From positions 17,210 through 77,708 of the forward strand of contig DIPO01000030.1 in assembly GCA_002427045.1 (NCBI GenBank): DNA of 60,499 nucleotides, given 5' to 3'. Shown here piece by piece: positions 35,664 to 43,686 of this stretch (the stretch's first letter is position 1; every line of letters begins with the position of its first letter). Position numbers and translations under genes: made by a program. The notes beneath the pieces are model-generated. The model worked only from the letters and a program-made list of their open reading frames with translations, made no database searches and was not told the DNA's origin. The DNA is from Firmicutes bacterium UBA5486 (GTDB lineage: Bacteria; Bacillota; UBA4882; UBA10575).

Positions 35664-36185
35664 TTATACGGATGATAAATTGTAATGGACTTGAACCTTA
35701 TATTCTCCATCACTGTTATCCTCATCCCCAAACATTACTAAACGGAAATAAACTTTGATCTCCTCCCAGCCACCGGTAAAGGAACCAATCTTTATCATCT
35801 GGTCTATCTTTTGCAAAGGAAACCAGGTTTCCCCATTTAACGACCACTCAACAGCTTGCGGTCTAAGATTCCGATTAGTCTCGCCTCTAATCATTAATCT
35901 CCATTCTTTTTTCATGTTAGAAAAGACCCCAACTGTAATATATTTATTTGACGAGGTCGGTGTGTAATATGCAGGATAAGAAGAAGCTGGAAATTGCTCA
36001 CCATAATTAGGAGAATGAAGATCAAAAATCAGGCTATTCTCTTCTACTTCTAGATGTAGAATTTCTGGAATATTAACATTAATTTTATGTTCAAGTGGAA
36101 TCCCCGCAATACATACTCCACTTACACTTATTGTTAGACACAATAAAATCCCTGCTAACTGTGGGAATAGTCTGTATCTCTTCAT
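35664..36185 (-). CDS. Secreted fimbrial-subunit-like protein D
   Basis: This 173-residue exported protein has a signal peptide (~1-26). It shares the pattern of the other three subunit-like genes here: an N-terminal IPEILHLEVE strand, a central W-x-L-x-x-x-G block (EWRLMIRGETN), a W near VEWSLNGETWFPL, and a C-terminal GEYKVQVHYNL donor-like strand. The longer frame starting at 36269 runs through a c-di-GMP-I riboswitch, so I start at the ATG at 36185, preceded by GGAGGGAG. It has its own promoter and riboswitch. Function as pilin or tip subunit is inferred from pattern and context. Confidence 0.6.
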   Translation of the reverse strand: MKRYRLFPQLAGILLCLTISVSGVCIAGIPLEHKINVNIPEILHLEVEENSLIFDLHSPNYGEQFPASSYPAYYTPTSSNKYITVGVFSNMKKEWRLMIRGETNRNLRPQAVEWSLNGETWFPLQKIDQMIKIGSFTGGWEEIKVYFRLVMFGDEDNSDGEYKVQVHYNLSSV

Positions 36186-36228
36186 TGCTCTCCCTCCACA
36201 GAGCCGCAGGGACACCAAAGAAAAAAAT

Positions 36229-36330
36229 AAGGATAACTTCGGTGGCCCGGCGATCATAGTGATTACCACTTTAGACCCGTAGCTTTGCGCCCCCGTTTTT
36301 CAATGGGTTTGCCGTTGTCGGATAATCCTT
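36229..36330 (-). ncRNA. c-di-GMP-I (GEMM-I) riboswitch
   Basis: On the minus strand, a GGCAAACC (36312-36305 region) is followed by GGGGGCGCAAAGC and ACGGGTCTAAAG, the hallmark core of the class-I aptamer, then a second arm ending GCCGGG. Flanking AAGGAT/ATCCTT can form the closing P1. It lies in the leader of subunit gene D, between a consensus promoter and the SD. A competing hairpin CACCGAAG/CTTTGGTG follows the aptamer; whether the switch is ON or OFF is not resolved. Confidence 0.9.
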
Positions 36331-36350
36331 TAAAATATTTTTCTAAATTA

Positions 36351-36379
36351 ATTATAACTTAATTTTAAGTAAATTACAA
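36351..36379 (-). promoter_or_regulatory. Promoter for subunit gene D leader
   Basis: TTGTAA (36379-36374) and TATAAT (36356-36351) are separated by 17 bp on the minus strand, ~20 bp before the c-di-GMP-I aptamer. Confidence 0.75.
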
Positions 36380-36383
36380 GGTA

Positions 36384-36899
36384 TTAAAAGGAAATAAGTG
36401 AAATTATCATTGAACTACTATATCTACCTGGGACTTCATCCCCCTCTAATTTTAATTTAAATGAAAGAGTAAGAAATTGAAAAATTCCTCCCCCTTGATC
36501 TTTATTTTTAGCTATAACTTCTTCTTTCCCCGCTTTAGGCATTTTTTTATAACCTTCTCTATTCTTCATCCACTCCATCTGTCTAAGAGGGATAACATCT
36601 CCTCCGGAGCGAAAATCTTCACCAGTTAAAACTAATTGCCATTTTGTATTTGGGGGGATAAATAATATAAATAAAGCATTTGTCTTCTCAAAATACTCAA
36701 TAGTAGAATCAAAAGGATCTGTTTTTATTTCACCTAATTCCACTAAGCTAGGTAATATCCATAGCCTAGAAGTATCAGGAGAATTAAGGTAATCAAGATC
36801 ATCGGGAAAATAATCAGGTATTTCCGCTTCAATTGATAAAAAAGAAGTCAGCAAAAATATCAGCAAAATAAGAATTAGCCTTTTTTTTCTTTCCCCCAT
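36384..36899 (-). CDS. Secreted fimbrial-subunit-like protein C
   Basis: This 171-residue exported protein (signal ~1-25) belongs to the local subunit family. WQLVLTGEDFRSGGDVIPLRQMEWM aligns with the matching block in protein B (WEVRIYGADFRDGDKKFPISKLQW). The C-terminus GRYSSSMIISLISF ends as a beta strand. The N-terminal region has an extra Pro/Asp-rich insert (~26-45). I take the ATG at 36899, which has SD AAGGGTGG, instead of the GTG at 36908. It follows gene B by 12 bp. Confidence 0.6.
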   Translation of the reverse strand: MGERKKRLILILLIFLLTSFLSIEAEIPDYFPDDLDYLNSPDTSRLWILPSLVELGEIKTDPFDSTIEYFEKTNALFILFIPPNTKWQLVLTGEDFRSGGDVIPLRQMEWMKNREGYKKMPKAGKEEVIAKNKDQGGGIFQFLTLSFKLKLEGDEVPGRYSSSMIISLISF

Positions 36900-36911
36900 A
36901 CATACCACCCT

Positions 36912-37409
36912 TTATGGAACAAATAAAGTATAGATGATCGGTGCGGAATAAGCCCCGCCACTTTCATCTCCCGTTAATTCTAAACGATACGAGATGTTTT
37001 TACTCTGTAACAACCTAGCCTTTTTTTTAGGAAAATCTCTCCGGCGTGCTAATAAAGCATATCCTCCTTCTGGAGGCATATTTTTGTAGGAACCCCGTTC
37101 TTCTTTCCATTGCAACTTGGAAATCGGAAATTTTTTGTCTCCATCACGAAAATCCGCCCCATAAATCCGTACTTCCCATTCAGCTGATAAATTACAACGA
37201 AAGTCAACTTTTACTGCATTTAATTTCTCATAATAGATTGGATTTCTCCCTAATGGCATTCCTAAATCTACTATTTCCGTAGAAAGGTTAAGCTCTATTC
37301 GCTCTGGGATATAAAAGTCGATCTCAAAATCTGCTGTAGAGACTGGTTTAGCAATTGTCAAGGAAAGAAGAGATAATAGACTCAACCAATATAACTTACA
37401 TCTTCGCAT
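36912..37409 (-). CDS. Secreted fimbrial-subunit-like protein B
   Basis: This 165-residue exported protein (signal ~1-25) has FYIPERIELNLSTEIVDLG at the mature N-terminus. This matches IPQFIELNLSQAAIEMG in protein A. WEVRIYGADFRDG lies in the middle, and GGAYSAPIIYTLFVP at the C-terminus resembles the final donor strand of pilin-like folds. SD GGAGGT is 8 nt before the ATG. It sits directly after the chaperone-like gene. Confidence 0.65.
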   Translation of the reverse strand: MRRCKLYWLSLLSLLSLTIAKPVSTADFEIDFYIPERIELNLSTEIVDLGMPLGRNPIYYEKLNAVKVDFRCNLSAEWEVRIYGADFRDGDKKFPISKLQWKEERGSYKNMPPEGGYALLARRRDFPKKKARLLQSKNISYRLELTGDESGGAYSAPIIYTLFVP

Positions 37410-37428
37410 TATCTCATACCTCCCTGAT

Positions 37429-38247
37429 TTAATTTACTTCAAACACCTTCTGATACCCAGCAAGTTTAGTACCTCCATAATCAAGAATTACAAGTGCAAT
37501 ATATTTTCCTGGTTTTAATATAAGCTCATCCCTAATCTCAATGATCCGTTTCGATTCTGGAAAAACCTTAACTGGTGGAATATTAATTTTACTTACTGTT
37601 TTATTCTGTAAATCTTTAATCTCTAAATGTCCGGCTGGCTCAAGTATACAATCGCCTTCATTTAAAAAGAGCAGTTTGCCACTTACTCCTGGCTTATTAC
37701 CCCTTTGTTCATAATTTAACATAAAAGAACCAATTTTACCCTTGGTCTCTACGGTTCCTGGTACTGTAATGGTGACGCTTCCTCCTACTCTTCCACTCAT
37801 CCTCATACCACCAGTTTGTATTGTAGAAAAAGGAATAAACTCAATAAAAAACATGCTCCAATAATCCCCAGGAGGTGTCCCAACCGGAACCCTTCCCCAA
37901 ACTTTTAGGGTTTTTTTTATGCCGGCAGAAAGAAGAAACTCTTCTTCAGGTTCCATATTTAGCCATGGAGTAGCTGATCTTACTACATGTCCGGCATCGG
38001 GAAAAAACACTGCATTCCCTAGCGGATCAAATTCATAATCGTAAAAATAAGTTTTAACCCGGATATTTTTCTCCTTTGCCCCGTAAACTTCAATTTCCCC
38101 TTGGAAATATTCCCCAGGCGCAGCAGAAAATTCTAATCGCGGCGGAGATACGGCAATGCTATTGGCTTTGATCGGTATGGCAAAAATGCCCACCATTAAG
38201 GTGAGCAATATTATTTTTCGCATGTTAGATGATAGCAAATCTTTCAT
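37429..38247 (-). CDS. Periplasmic chaperone-like protein with two Ig-like domains
   Basis: This 272-residue exported protein (signal ~10-28) has an N-terminal Ig-like domain (SIAVSPPRLEFSAAPGEYFQGEIEV...) and a second one ending in KYIALVILDYGGTKLAGYQKVFEV. The WLNMEPEEEFLLSAGIKKTLKVWGRVP segment is arranged like the F1-G1 edge region of fimbrial chaperones. It also resembles DUF916-type proteins of WxL systems in monoderm Bacillota. It lies between subunit genes A and B. I read it as the chaperone of a chaperone-usher-like system, moderately sure of the fold and less of the role. Confidence 0.6.
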   Translation of the reverse strand: MKDLLSSNMRKIILLTLMVGIFAIPIKANSIAVSPPRLEFSAAPGEYFQGEIEVYGAKEKNIRVKTYFYDYEFDPLGNAVFFPDAGHVVRSATPWLNMEPEEEFLLSAGIKKTLKVWGRVPVGTPPGDYWSMFFIEFIPFSTIQTGGMRMSGRVGGSVTITVPGTVETKGKIGSFMLNYEQRGNKPGVSGKLLFLNEGDCILEPAGHLEIKDLQNKTVSKINIPPVKVFPESKRIIEIRDELILKPGKYIALVILDYGGTKLAGYQKVFEVN

Positions 38248-38279
38248 CCTTTTTACCGTTCTTATTTGTATATATCTTA

Positions 38280-38780
38280 TTAATTGGCAAGCAGAGTATA
38301 TGTAACATTACTGGTATAATCTCCGGCATAGGCATTTTCCGGATATAAAACTGAATAATAAACATCTATTGTTTGGAGAGCAGGACTAGTACCTGTAGCT
38401 ACTGTTGAAGAACCATCTCCTGTTAAAGGCATTGTATTATTTATTGCTAAAGGATCAGTTCCCCACATTAGTTGGTTTACTGAAAAACTGTTTCCATTTG
38501 TATCATCAAGAAAATCTGTAGCAGAAACCGTCAATGTCCATCCATTGGAGTTATTACAACGGTATGAAACATTTAAAGGATTAGCAGTTACAAGCTGATT
38601 TGATAAATTACCAGTCTCATCCATAAAACTTCCCATCTCAATTGCTGCCTGTGATAGATTAAGTTCAATAAATTGTGGGATATTTACAATTATCTCGTGA
38701 CTTTGTTCTACAGCAAATACTGTACCAACCGTTAAGTAGAGCAATACAACGAATAAAAGCATTTTCATTCTGTTTTTCAT
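38280..38780 (-). CDS. Secreted major fimbrial-subunit-like protein A
   Basis: This 166-residue exported protein (signal ~1-23) is the first gene of the operon. The mature part starts EQSHEIIVNIPQFIELNLSQ. It then has YRCNNSNGWTLTVSATDFLDDTNGNSF and ends AGDYTSNVTYTLLAN, which resembles the terminal strand of CS1/spore-coat-U/archaic pilins. Its position right behind the c-di-GMP-II riboswitch and its Asn/Thr/Ser-rich composition suit a major subunit. Homology to known pilins is not proven by eye. Confidence 0.6.
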   Translation of the reverse strand: MKNRMKMLLFVVLLYLTVGTVFAVEQSHEIIVNIPQFIELNLSQAAIEMGSFMDETGNLSNQLVTANPLNVSYRCNNSNGWTLTVSATDFLDDTNGNSFSVNQLMWGTDPLAINNTMPLTGDGSSTVATGTSPALQTIDVYYSVLYPENAYAGDYTSNVTYTLLAN

Positions 38781-38826
38781 TTTAAGCCCTCCATTTTAAC
38801 AAAATAGTCTTTAAAAAAGCTATAAA

Positions 38827-38926
38827 TAAAACCGACCCATAGATAAAAAACCCTAGCGTCGGTTTCACTACTAGCTCATTCCAGACCAAGTGACCATTTA
38901 AAGCCTGGAGGTCATTGCCCCGCACG
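38827..38926 (-). ncRNA. c-di-GMP-II riboswitch with overlapping terminator
   Basis: On the minus strand, the aptamer (38926-38855) contains GGCTTTAAATGGTCACTTGG and GAGCTAGTAGTGAAACCGAC, matching the characteristic class-II core (GGGUUUAAAUUGGGCACUUG ... GAGUUAGUAGUG). AAACCGAC at its 3' edge also pairs with GTCGGTTT downstream to form a terminator with a T-rich tail. Ligand binding would hold AACCGAC in P1 and prevent the terminator, so an ON switch is predicted. Confidence 0.9.
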
Positions 38927-38958
38927 AACAATGTATTATAATGTTTACTATGTTATAG

Positions 38959-38987
38959 ATTATAACTTACCCCTTATTATTTGTCAA
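38959..38987 (-). promoter_or_regulatory. Promoter of the subunit/chaperone operon
   Basis: A perfect TTGACA (38987-38982) and TATAAT (38964-38959) have 17-bp spacing on the minus strand, just ahead of the c-di-GMP-II riboswitch. Confidence 0.85.
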
Positions 38988-39053
38988 CAGATCTGCAAAT
39001 TATTTTTTCCAATAAGAGGACGGTTCTCTTGTCTATTTTTACGGATTTAAAAG

Positions 39054-39083
39054 AAAGAACCTATGGCTAGCCATAGGTTCTTT
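39054..39083 (-). terminator. Terminator of tRNA-Asn
   Basis: A 30-bp perfect palindrome (AAAGAACCTATGGCT and complement) lies 20 bp past the tRNA 3' end, with T-rich sequence following on the minus strand. Confidence 0.8.
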
Positions 39084-39102
39084 TATTTTTCTTATAAAAA
39101 AA

Positions 39103-39177
39103 TGGCTCCCCGAGTTGGATTCGAACCAACAACCACCCGGTTAACAGCCGGGTGCTCTACCGTTGAGCTATCGAGGA
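39103..39177 (-). tRNA. tRNA-Asn (GTT anticodon)
   Basis: The 75-nt gene has acceptor stem TCCTCGA/TCGGGGA, discriminator G and an encoded CCA. The D arm is GCTCAACGGTAGAGC, the anticodon loop CTGTTAACC (anticodon GTT), and the T arm GGTTCGAATCC. It is a single isolated tRNA. Confidence 0.97.
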
Positions 39178-39197
39178 GTAATTAATGATCAATTCAT

Positions 39198-39227
39198 ATA
39201 TTACCACCAGTTACTTTACTTTGTCAA
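39198..39227 (-). promoter_or_regulatory. tRNA-Asn promoter
   Basis: TTGACA (39227-39222) and TAATAT (39203-39198) are separated by 18 bp, ~20 bp before the tRNA 5' end. Confidence 0.8.
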
Positions 39228-39367
39228 GGGTATTTTTTATTTAGCCTTAACTTTTTTGTCCTTTTTCACCATGTTATATGATACTATTTTACCGAATGGT
39301 TGCCGGAGATATTTTGGACAAAGGAACCGTCACCGTATCTGTTTTTTTAACCCTTAATTTTACGATT

Positions 39368-40723
39368 TTATTTTTTAAGATATCTTTCTCTTTCCGGATC
39401 TTGAAGATAAATAAAATCCAGCTTGCTCGTTTGTAATAATCGTTGATATGCTTCTTCAGCCCTGTTTCGACATTGTGAACAGGCATGCCAAGGTATTAAA
39501 ACCGCAGCAATTTTTGTAGTCTGTCCAAACTGGTGTCCGGCAGTAGAGTATATGATCCGATAACCGCTACATAAGTTACATCGCAGAATCTGTTCAAACT
39601 GAACTTCACTAATATTATCAGTATCATAGTAAATATGGCTTTTCCGCTGGAAATACTCTTCTTTGCCAAAGATCTGATCCAGATTCTGTTCCTTTCTATT
39701 ACTCCAAATCTCTTTTAATAAAGCCACATTCCGAACAACTTCCTCATTAACTTCTCGTCTTTGCTTTAATAATCTTCGGGGCATTTCTGGTTCTACAAGA
39801 CCAGTATAATCCAACCCTGCCAGGGCCAGAAGAAGCCCGACATTAACATAAGGAAGAGCTCCTTCAATCGAATAACCTCCTTCTAATACCACCAGATCTG
39901 GAGATAACAGTTCTGTCATCCGGGCATATCCTTGAGCCGTAACATTCATATTTGTTAAAGGGTCTGTAAAATGATTATCCTGGCCTGCAGCATTAATTAT
40001 CAGATCCGGTTGGAAATCCTGAAGGAGTGGAAGAGCTAAATGTTCAACAGCATACAATAATTCAGCATCTCCGCTTCCCGGAGGAAGGGGCAGATTAATA
40101 GTTGTTCCATAAGCACCCGGGCCACCAAGTTCTTCGATCGCACCTGTCCCCGGATATAATGTTCTTCCATCCTGGTGGATACAGATATGCAAGATATCAG
40201 GATCATTGTAATAAATATCCTGAGTACCATCCGCATGATGGGCATCAGTATCTACAATTGCACAGCGGAATTTACCTCCGTGTTTTTTACGTAAATATTC
40301 AATAGCTACCGCTTCAATATTAATCGTACAGAACCCCCGTGAACCATGGACGATCCGCATCGCATGGTGTCCAGGAGGACGAAGAAGAGCAAAAGCCTTT
40401 TTGGTTTCACCACTATCTACCAGTTCAGCAGCTTTAATTGTTCCCCCAGCAGCAATGAGATGGGATTCGGTAATAACCTCCTGTACAGAAGGAACAGAGA
40501 TATGCACCCTCTCTATATCCTGTACAGAAGCAACGCTGGGCCTATACTCTTCAATCGCCGGATGATCAAATAGGCCCTCCTCCGCAATCTGATCCCTTGT
40601 ATATAAAAGTCTCTCCTCCCTCTCCGGATGGTCAGGAGAGATCGCCCAATCAAAGGCCGGAAAAAAGACTAAACCTAATTGTTTTTTCTTCTCCAACTTA
40701 TCTTCCCTCTCTTCAACACCCAC
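39368..40723 (-). CDS. Histone-deacetylase-like (AcuC-type) hydrolase with C-terminal zinc-ribbon-like tail
   Basis: Residues ~15-310 form an arginase/deacetylase-fold domain. It has RPPGHHAM, the DTDAHHADGTQ metal site and LEGGYSIEGALPY. Family members deacetylate acetylated amines (proteins, polyamines or small molecules). The C-terminal ~130 residues extend past the usual end and contain two CxxC pairs, CNLC (382) and CSQC (415), spaced like a zinc-ribbon. The start lies inside the end of the hydantoinase-like gene (11-bp overlap), so the two are co-expressed. The substrate is unknown. Confidence 0.8.
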   Translation of the reverse strand: MGVEEREDKLEKKKQLGLVFFPAFDWAISPDHPEREERLLYTRDQIAEEGLFDHPAIEEYRPSVASVQDIERVHISVPSVQEVITESHLIAAGGTIKAAELVDSGETKKAFALLRPPGHHAMRIVHGSRGFCTINIEAVAIEYLRKKHGGKFRCAIVDTDAHHADGTQDIYYNDPDILHICIHQDGRTLYPGTGAIEELGGPGAYGTTINLPLPPGSGDAELLYAVEHLALPLLQDFQPDLIINAAGQDNHFTDPLTNMNVTAQGYARMTELLSPDLVVLEGGYSIEGALPYVNVGLLLALAGLDYTGLVEPEMPRRLLKQRREVNEEVVRNVALLKEIWSNRKEQNLDQIFGKEEYFQRKSHIYYDTDNISEVQFEQILRCNLCSGYRIIYSTAGHQFGQTTKIAAVLIPWHACSQCRNRAEEAYQRLLQTSKLDFIYLQDPERERYLKK

Positions 40724-42401
40724 AAGTCTTTATTGGCCTGACTTCTGGTTTAACCTGTGCCTTTAAAGTATATAACTTACCTATAGTATGGAACCCCCGT
40801 ACCATATTAAAGACTTCTTCTTCTGTAATTTCAATTTCTTTAGGCTCAACAGTTGTACCTGCCCTTTCAGCATACACTATTGTTTTTTTTATTGCCTCTT
40901 CCTTTGCAGTTTCCAGATTGAAAAAGAAAGGCCGAGGAATCTCTGTAATCTCATCCAGTTCAGGAATGACCATCTTCCCTAAGGCAGTATCAGCCCGGAG
41001 TGTAAGCGTAACCGTTGGCCTGCTAGCCGCAGCACCAATCGCATTAGCTGCTTCATAATAGGGTAATACCTTATATGCAACTCCCATACCTTTGGCAATT
41101 TTCGGGATAAAATATGCCGCTGGCCCTCCCATTCCAATAATTAGATCCGGCTCAAGAACCTCTGCAGCCATTACCTGAGATACGGTATAGACCGGCCTTG
41201 TATTGATAGAAGCATATATTTTATTAATAGTTTTAATCGCCTTTTGAGAGAAGGCATCAACAATCTTTTCTGCCATCGCAGTAGGGTTAATACCATAAGG
41301 AGCTCCCATTGCTTCAAGTGCTGTTAGAGCTCGTTTTTTATCACCTATAGAAGCTTTACCCAAGGCAACTACTGCATCAGTAGGAGTAATTCTTGGCCCC
41401 CCTAAAACAACCGGCGGGCCATCCCGCCGGGGGCCAATGGTAACTTCTTTACCATCAAACTGAACAGCACTATCGCCTCCCAACCCCATTGAACGGGAGA
41501 AAAAAGCCGGTACTAATGTTGCAAAACCAAAGATTTCCGCCCCTTCTTTTTCAGCAAGTGGCTCTCCGTGGTAAAAAAGAGATATTTCTGTAGTTGTCCC
41601 TCCAATATCAATCACTACTGCATTTTTAATCTCATTACAAAGTGCTTGTGCACCCATCAGACTTGCCGCCGGACCGGAGAGAATGGTCTCGATGGGCCTG
41701 GCTAAAGATTCTTCCAGCTCAATACTACCGCCATCTGCCTTTAAAATAAAAACCCGCCCGATTTTATAACGTTCCCTGACTTCCCGGATCATCTCAGCAA
41801 ATTCAGCTTGTATTCCTGCGATTCCGGCATTCAACACAGCAGTAGTTATCCTACGAGGAAAATTTAGCTTCCCGGATAACCGGTGCCCTAAAGTTACTGG
41901 TAAATACTCTGGAAATTCATTAGTAACTAAATCTTCCAGTTCTAATTCATGCTGGGGATTTCGCGAAGAAAACTTCCCCACGCCGGCAAGAGCTTTAAAT
42001 CCCATTTCTTTTATCCTCTTGATTACTCTACGAATCTGATCCCGGTCCAAAGGAGCTGTTTCTCTCCCCCGATGATCAATAGAGCCTTCCACCGTGAATA
42101 ATTTGAAAGGAAGCCCTAACTCTTCCCATTTTCGTCCAGGCCCTGGAAAAATCAGTGCAGCTGTAGGTTCACCTTTCCCCTCTACTACCGCATTAGTGGC
42201 TAGAGTTGTACTCAAATGCAAAGTGATCTCTGTTTCCAGTTCGGGCATAAATTTGAGGATGGATGCTAAAGCTTGAATAGTACCTACATGAAGCTGCTTA
42301 TGATTGGTAGGAGCTTTAGCAGTAGCCAATACTGCATCATCTTTTAATAAAACCGCATTTGTATTGGTTCCTCCGACATCAATTCCGACAATATACGCCA
42401 T
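40713..42401 (-). CDS. Hydantoinase/oxoprolinase family protein
   Basis: This 562-residue protein is an HyuA-like ATPase-fold enzyme. GIDVGGTNTNAVLL (N-terminal phosphate loop), TLHLSTTLATNAVVEGKG-like, GSIELEESLARPIETILSGPAASLMGA and VVIDIGGTTTEISLF are diagnostic. No HyuB partner is adjacent, so hydantoin hydrolysis is not assured. The first frame ATG (42476) adds 25 non-family residues; the ATG at 42401 gives the standard start. The C-terminus ends in KTCGC. It is coupled to the deacetylase-like gene. Confidence 0.85.
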   Translation of the reverse strand: MAYIVGIDVGGTNTNAVLLKDDAVLATAKAPTNHKQLHVGTIQALASILKFMPELETEITLHLSTTLATNAVVEGKGEPTAALIFPGPGRKWEELGLPFKLFTVEGSIDHRGRETAPLDRDQIRRVIKRIKEMGFKALAGVGKFSSRNPQHELELEDLVTNEFPEYLPVTLGHRLSGKLNFPRRITTAVLNAGIAGIQAEFAEMIREVRERYKIGRVFILKADGGSIELEESLARPIETILSGPAASLMGAQALCNEIKNAVVIDIGGTTTEISLFYHGEPLAEKEGAEIFGFATLVPAFFSRSMGLGGDSAVQFDGKEVTIGPRRDGPPVVLGGPRITPTDAVVALGKASIGDKKRALTALEAMGAPYGINPTAMAEKIVDAFSQKAIKTINKIYASINTRPVYTVSQVMAAEVLEPDLIIGMGGPAAYFIPKIAKGMGVAYKVLPYYEAANAIGAAASRPTVTLTLRADTALGKMVIPELDEITEIPRPFFFNLETAKEEAIKKTIVYAERAGTTVEPKEIEITEEEVFNMVRGFHTIGKLYTLKAQVKPEVRPIKTCGC

Positions 42402-42535
42402 AAAATCAACTTCCCTTTTGCTCTTAAAATATTTGTTTATTTCTAATAAATATGATAAAAATATAATTGAGGTCAATTTTTAACTACTTAAATAATACAA
42501 TTCCTTAATTTACAAACTGAGAAATAGGTGATCAA

Positions 42536-43129
42536 ATGCTTTTTAAGGAAAATGGGATTAAGGATAACAGAGTAATAACTGCCATGGAGAAGGTTCCCAG
42601 GCATGAGTTTGTTCCAGCCGAAGAACGGCCTTATGCTTACGAAAATATTCCTCTTAATATCGGATACGGGCAAACCATTTCCCAGCCATACATGGTCGCC
42701 CTAATGACTCAAATTTTGGAGTTAAAAGCTAATGATAGGGTCTTGGAAATTGGTACGGGTTCGGGTTATCAAACTGCTATTTTGGCAGAAATCGTCCGCG
42801 AAGTTTATACCATTGAAACCCTTGAGCCTTTAGCCCGTACTGCTAAAGGTACACTTGCACAGTTAGGTTATAAAAACATCAATTTTAAAGTGGCAGATGG
42901 TTATGTAGGTTGGGAAGAGGAAAGCCCTTTTAATGCAATTATCGTCACTGCCGCGGCCACAGAAATACCTGTCCCACTCAAGAATCAACTGGCCGAAGGT
43001 GGTCGCCTAGTAATCCCAATTGGCTTACCAGGAGAAGTTCAAGTATTGTGGAAAATAACAAAAAAAGACGATTCCTTTATTCAGGAAAATAAAGGATATG
43101 TCCGTTTCGTTCCCCTTACAAGAAAATAG
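42536..43129 (+). CDS. pcm: Protein-L-isoaspartate O-methyltransferase
   Basis: This SAM-dependent enzyme methylates isoaspartyl residues to start protein repair. The 197-residue protein carries VPRHEFVPAEERPYAYENIPLNIGYGQTISQPYMVALMTQ, the SAM motif VLEIGTGSGYQTAILAE, and a late EGGRLVIPIG. A half-site of the inverted-repeat family (ATACAATTCCTTAA) lies about 30 bp upstream. It is divergent from the hydantoinase-like gene. Confidence 0.92.
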   Translation: MLFKENGIKDNRVITAMEKVPRHEFVPAEERPYAYENIPLNIGYGQTISQPYMVALMTQILELKANDRVLEIGTGSGYQTAILAEIVREVYTIETLEPLARTAKGTLAQLGYKNINFKVADGYVGWEEESPFNAIIVTAAATEIPVPLKNQLAEGGRLVIPIGLPGEVQVLWKITKKDDSFIQENKGYVRFVPLTRK

Positions 43130-43175
43130 TTTAATTCACTCTAAGTAACAACATTAATCTCTTTATGTCGTTTTA

Positions 43176-43379
43176 TTAATAGGTTGCTTTATTAAGCTCT
43201 TTCATTAGTAAGTTATATATTTCGTCTTCCCCTATAGCTTTTAACTTCTCTAATTGCTTGTATTTATACTCCCATTCTGCCTCCGTTATAGTCTGAGTAT
43301 GATTGTTAAAATATATTAGTATATCGGTTACTTGATCCATGTTCTGAGGATCTTTTAGGTACCTTAAAAAGCCAAACAA
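43176..43379 (-). CDS. Small hypothetical protein
   Basis: I do not recognise this 67-residue, charged, predicted helical protein. It begins at TTG (43379) with a strong SD GGGGAGGG 8 nt upstream, which is the main reason to accept it. It contains no membrane segment or motif. It is convergent with pcm. Function unknown. Confidence 0.5.
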   Translation of the reverse strand: MFGFLRYLKDPQNMDQVTDILIYFNNHTQTITEAEWEYKYKQLEKLKAIGEDEIYNLLMKELNKATY

Positions 43380-43686
43380 ATTAATTCCCTCCCCGATAAA
43401 CCAATGATATAAGGTGTTTGTATAATACCTATCTCACATTTTGATATATAAATTGTCTATATTACCATATTCTCCATTTTAGTAAGAGTTACCTTCTTGT
43501 TTTACAAGAAAATCACTCTTTAGCAGTTCCTTTCTCAATACATGTAGTTAATTCTTAAATTAACCATTTATGCAATTCCTTATATACAAACAAACCTTTT
43601 TGTTAAGGTTTTTTTATATTGCCGATATAAATTGTAAATGCTTTAAAATAATTTGCTTCTTAAATTATATGCTTGAAGGTGATATA
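43380..43686. other. Intergenic region upstream of the chemoreceptor gene
   Basis: No gene is seen. TTATGCAATTCCTTATATAC (43568-43587) is a single half-site of the inverted-repeat family, ~100 bp before the chemoreceptor start. Confidence 0.45.

Noticed and set aside
36186..36269. Extended N-terminus for subunit D
   Set aside because: These codons fall in the c-di-GMP-I riboswitch region; the ATG at 36185 has a strong SD and starts a normal signal peptide.
43570..43686. Longer N-terminus for the chemoreceptor starting at 43570
   Set aside because: The start lies inside a half-site of the inverted-repeat family and has no SD. The TTG at 43687 has GAAGGTGA in place.
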